This document shows positions 11,402-11,451 of a stretch of DNA of 11,451 nucleotides, piece by piece. The translations under genes and the position numbers were made by a program. The notes below the pieces were generated by a model. The model had not been told where the DNA came from and did no database searches. It saw only the letters and a program-made list of their open reading frames with translations. Each line of letters opens with the position of its first letter. Within the stretch, counting starts at the first letter, position 1. The DNA lies in assembly GCA_028293225.1 (NCBI GenBank), contig JAQGPE010000669.1, positions 1 to 11,451 on the forward strand, in the 5' to 3' direction. This DNA is from Akkermansiaceae bacterium (GTDB lineage: Bacteria; Verrucomicrobiota; Verrucomicrobiia; Verrucomicrobiales; Akkermansiaceae).

Positions 11402-11451
11402 TCAACACCGAGAGACCTCCATCTCCCTGATCGCGTACTTGCGCGCGCTCA
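11402..11451 (-). CDS. Possible 3' end of a minus-strand gene
   Basis: One minus-strand frame entering from the right edge reads Ser-Ala-Arg-Lys-Tyr-Ala-Ile-Arg-Glu-Met-Glu-Val-Ser-Arg-Cys and stops with TGA at 11402-11404. Its third codon positions are mostly G or C, like the rest of the window, and the stop falls 6 bases after the stop of the converging gene. Fifteen residues are too few to recognise a family. Confidence 0.3.
   Translation of the reverse strand, partial: SARKYAIREMEVSRC

Noticed and set aside
1..11451. Defence system, prophage or mobile island
   Set aside because: No integrase, transposase, toxin-antitoxin pair, nuclease-helicase cluster, CRISPR array or tRNA was seen, and codon bias looks even across the genes.

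Overview
The window is GC-rich, with coding-strand codons strongly biased to C or G in the third position. It most likely comes from a verrucomicrobial chromosome of the Luteolibacter/Haloferula/Verrucomicrobium kind. The best pointer is the first gene fragment, which ends in a short PEP-CTERM-type tail (V-P-E-T, hydrophobic stretch, R-R-R-R) of the form these bacteria carry in large numbers. The helical secreted protein and the spermidine-synthase-like protein fit the same group. This placement rests on memory of family style, not on a search.

Layout. 1-215 (+) is the 3' end of a PEP-CTERM surface or secreted protein, followed by hairpins. 443-1660 (-) is an envelope-anchored helical protein of unknown function. 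1742-2365 (-) is an Fe/Mn superoxide dismutase with Mn-type residues. A near-identical terminator follows each of these two minus-strand genes. Divergent from the dismutase is rmuC (2481-3965, +). The gap 3966-4286 holds an inverted pair of a roughly 75-nt two-hairpin repeat. A third copy lies at 8753-8828.

4287-6938 (+) is probably a two-gene operon of a Tat-exported NodB-type polysaccharide deacetylase and a membrane-anchored dynamin-like GTPase. Then come two tandem paralogous small zinc-ribbon proteins (7030-7290 and 7321-7569) and a secreted class C beta-lactamase-fold serine hydrolase (7635-8726). On the minus strand, 10623-8841 is an operon of two transglutaminase-like cysteine proteases. 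Divergent from it is a spermidine-synthase-like methyltransferase-fold protein (10721-11395). The last 50 bases may hold the 3' end of another minus-strand gene.

How it fits together. This looks like an ordinary chromosomal housekeeping and envelope region, not a mobile island or defence locus. I see no integrase, transposase, CRISPR array, tRNA or rRNA. The most notable structure is non-coding: the three-copy two-hairpin element, which shows compensatory base changes in one stem, and the pair of almost identical terminators around the 405-residue gene. The most notable coding feature is the zinc-ribbon paralogue pair. I found no clear multi-gene new system.
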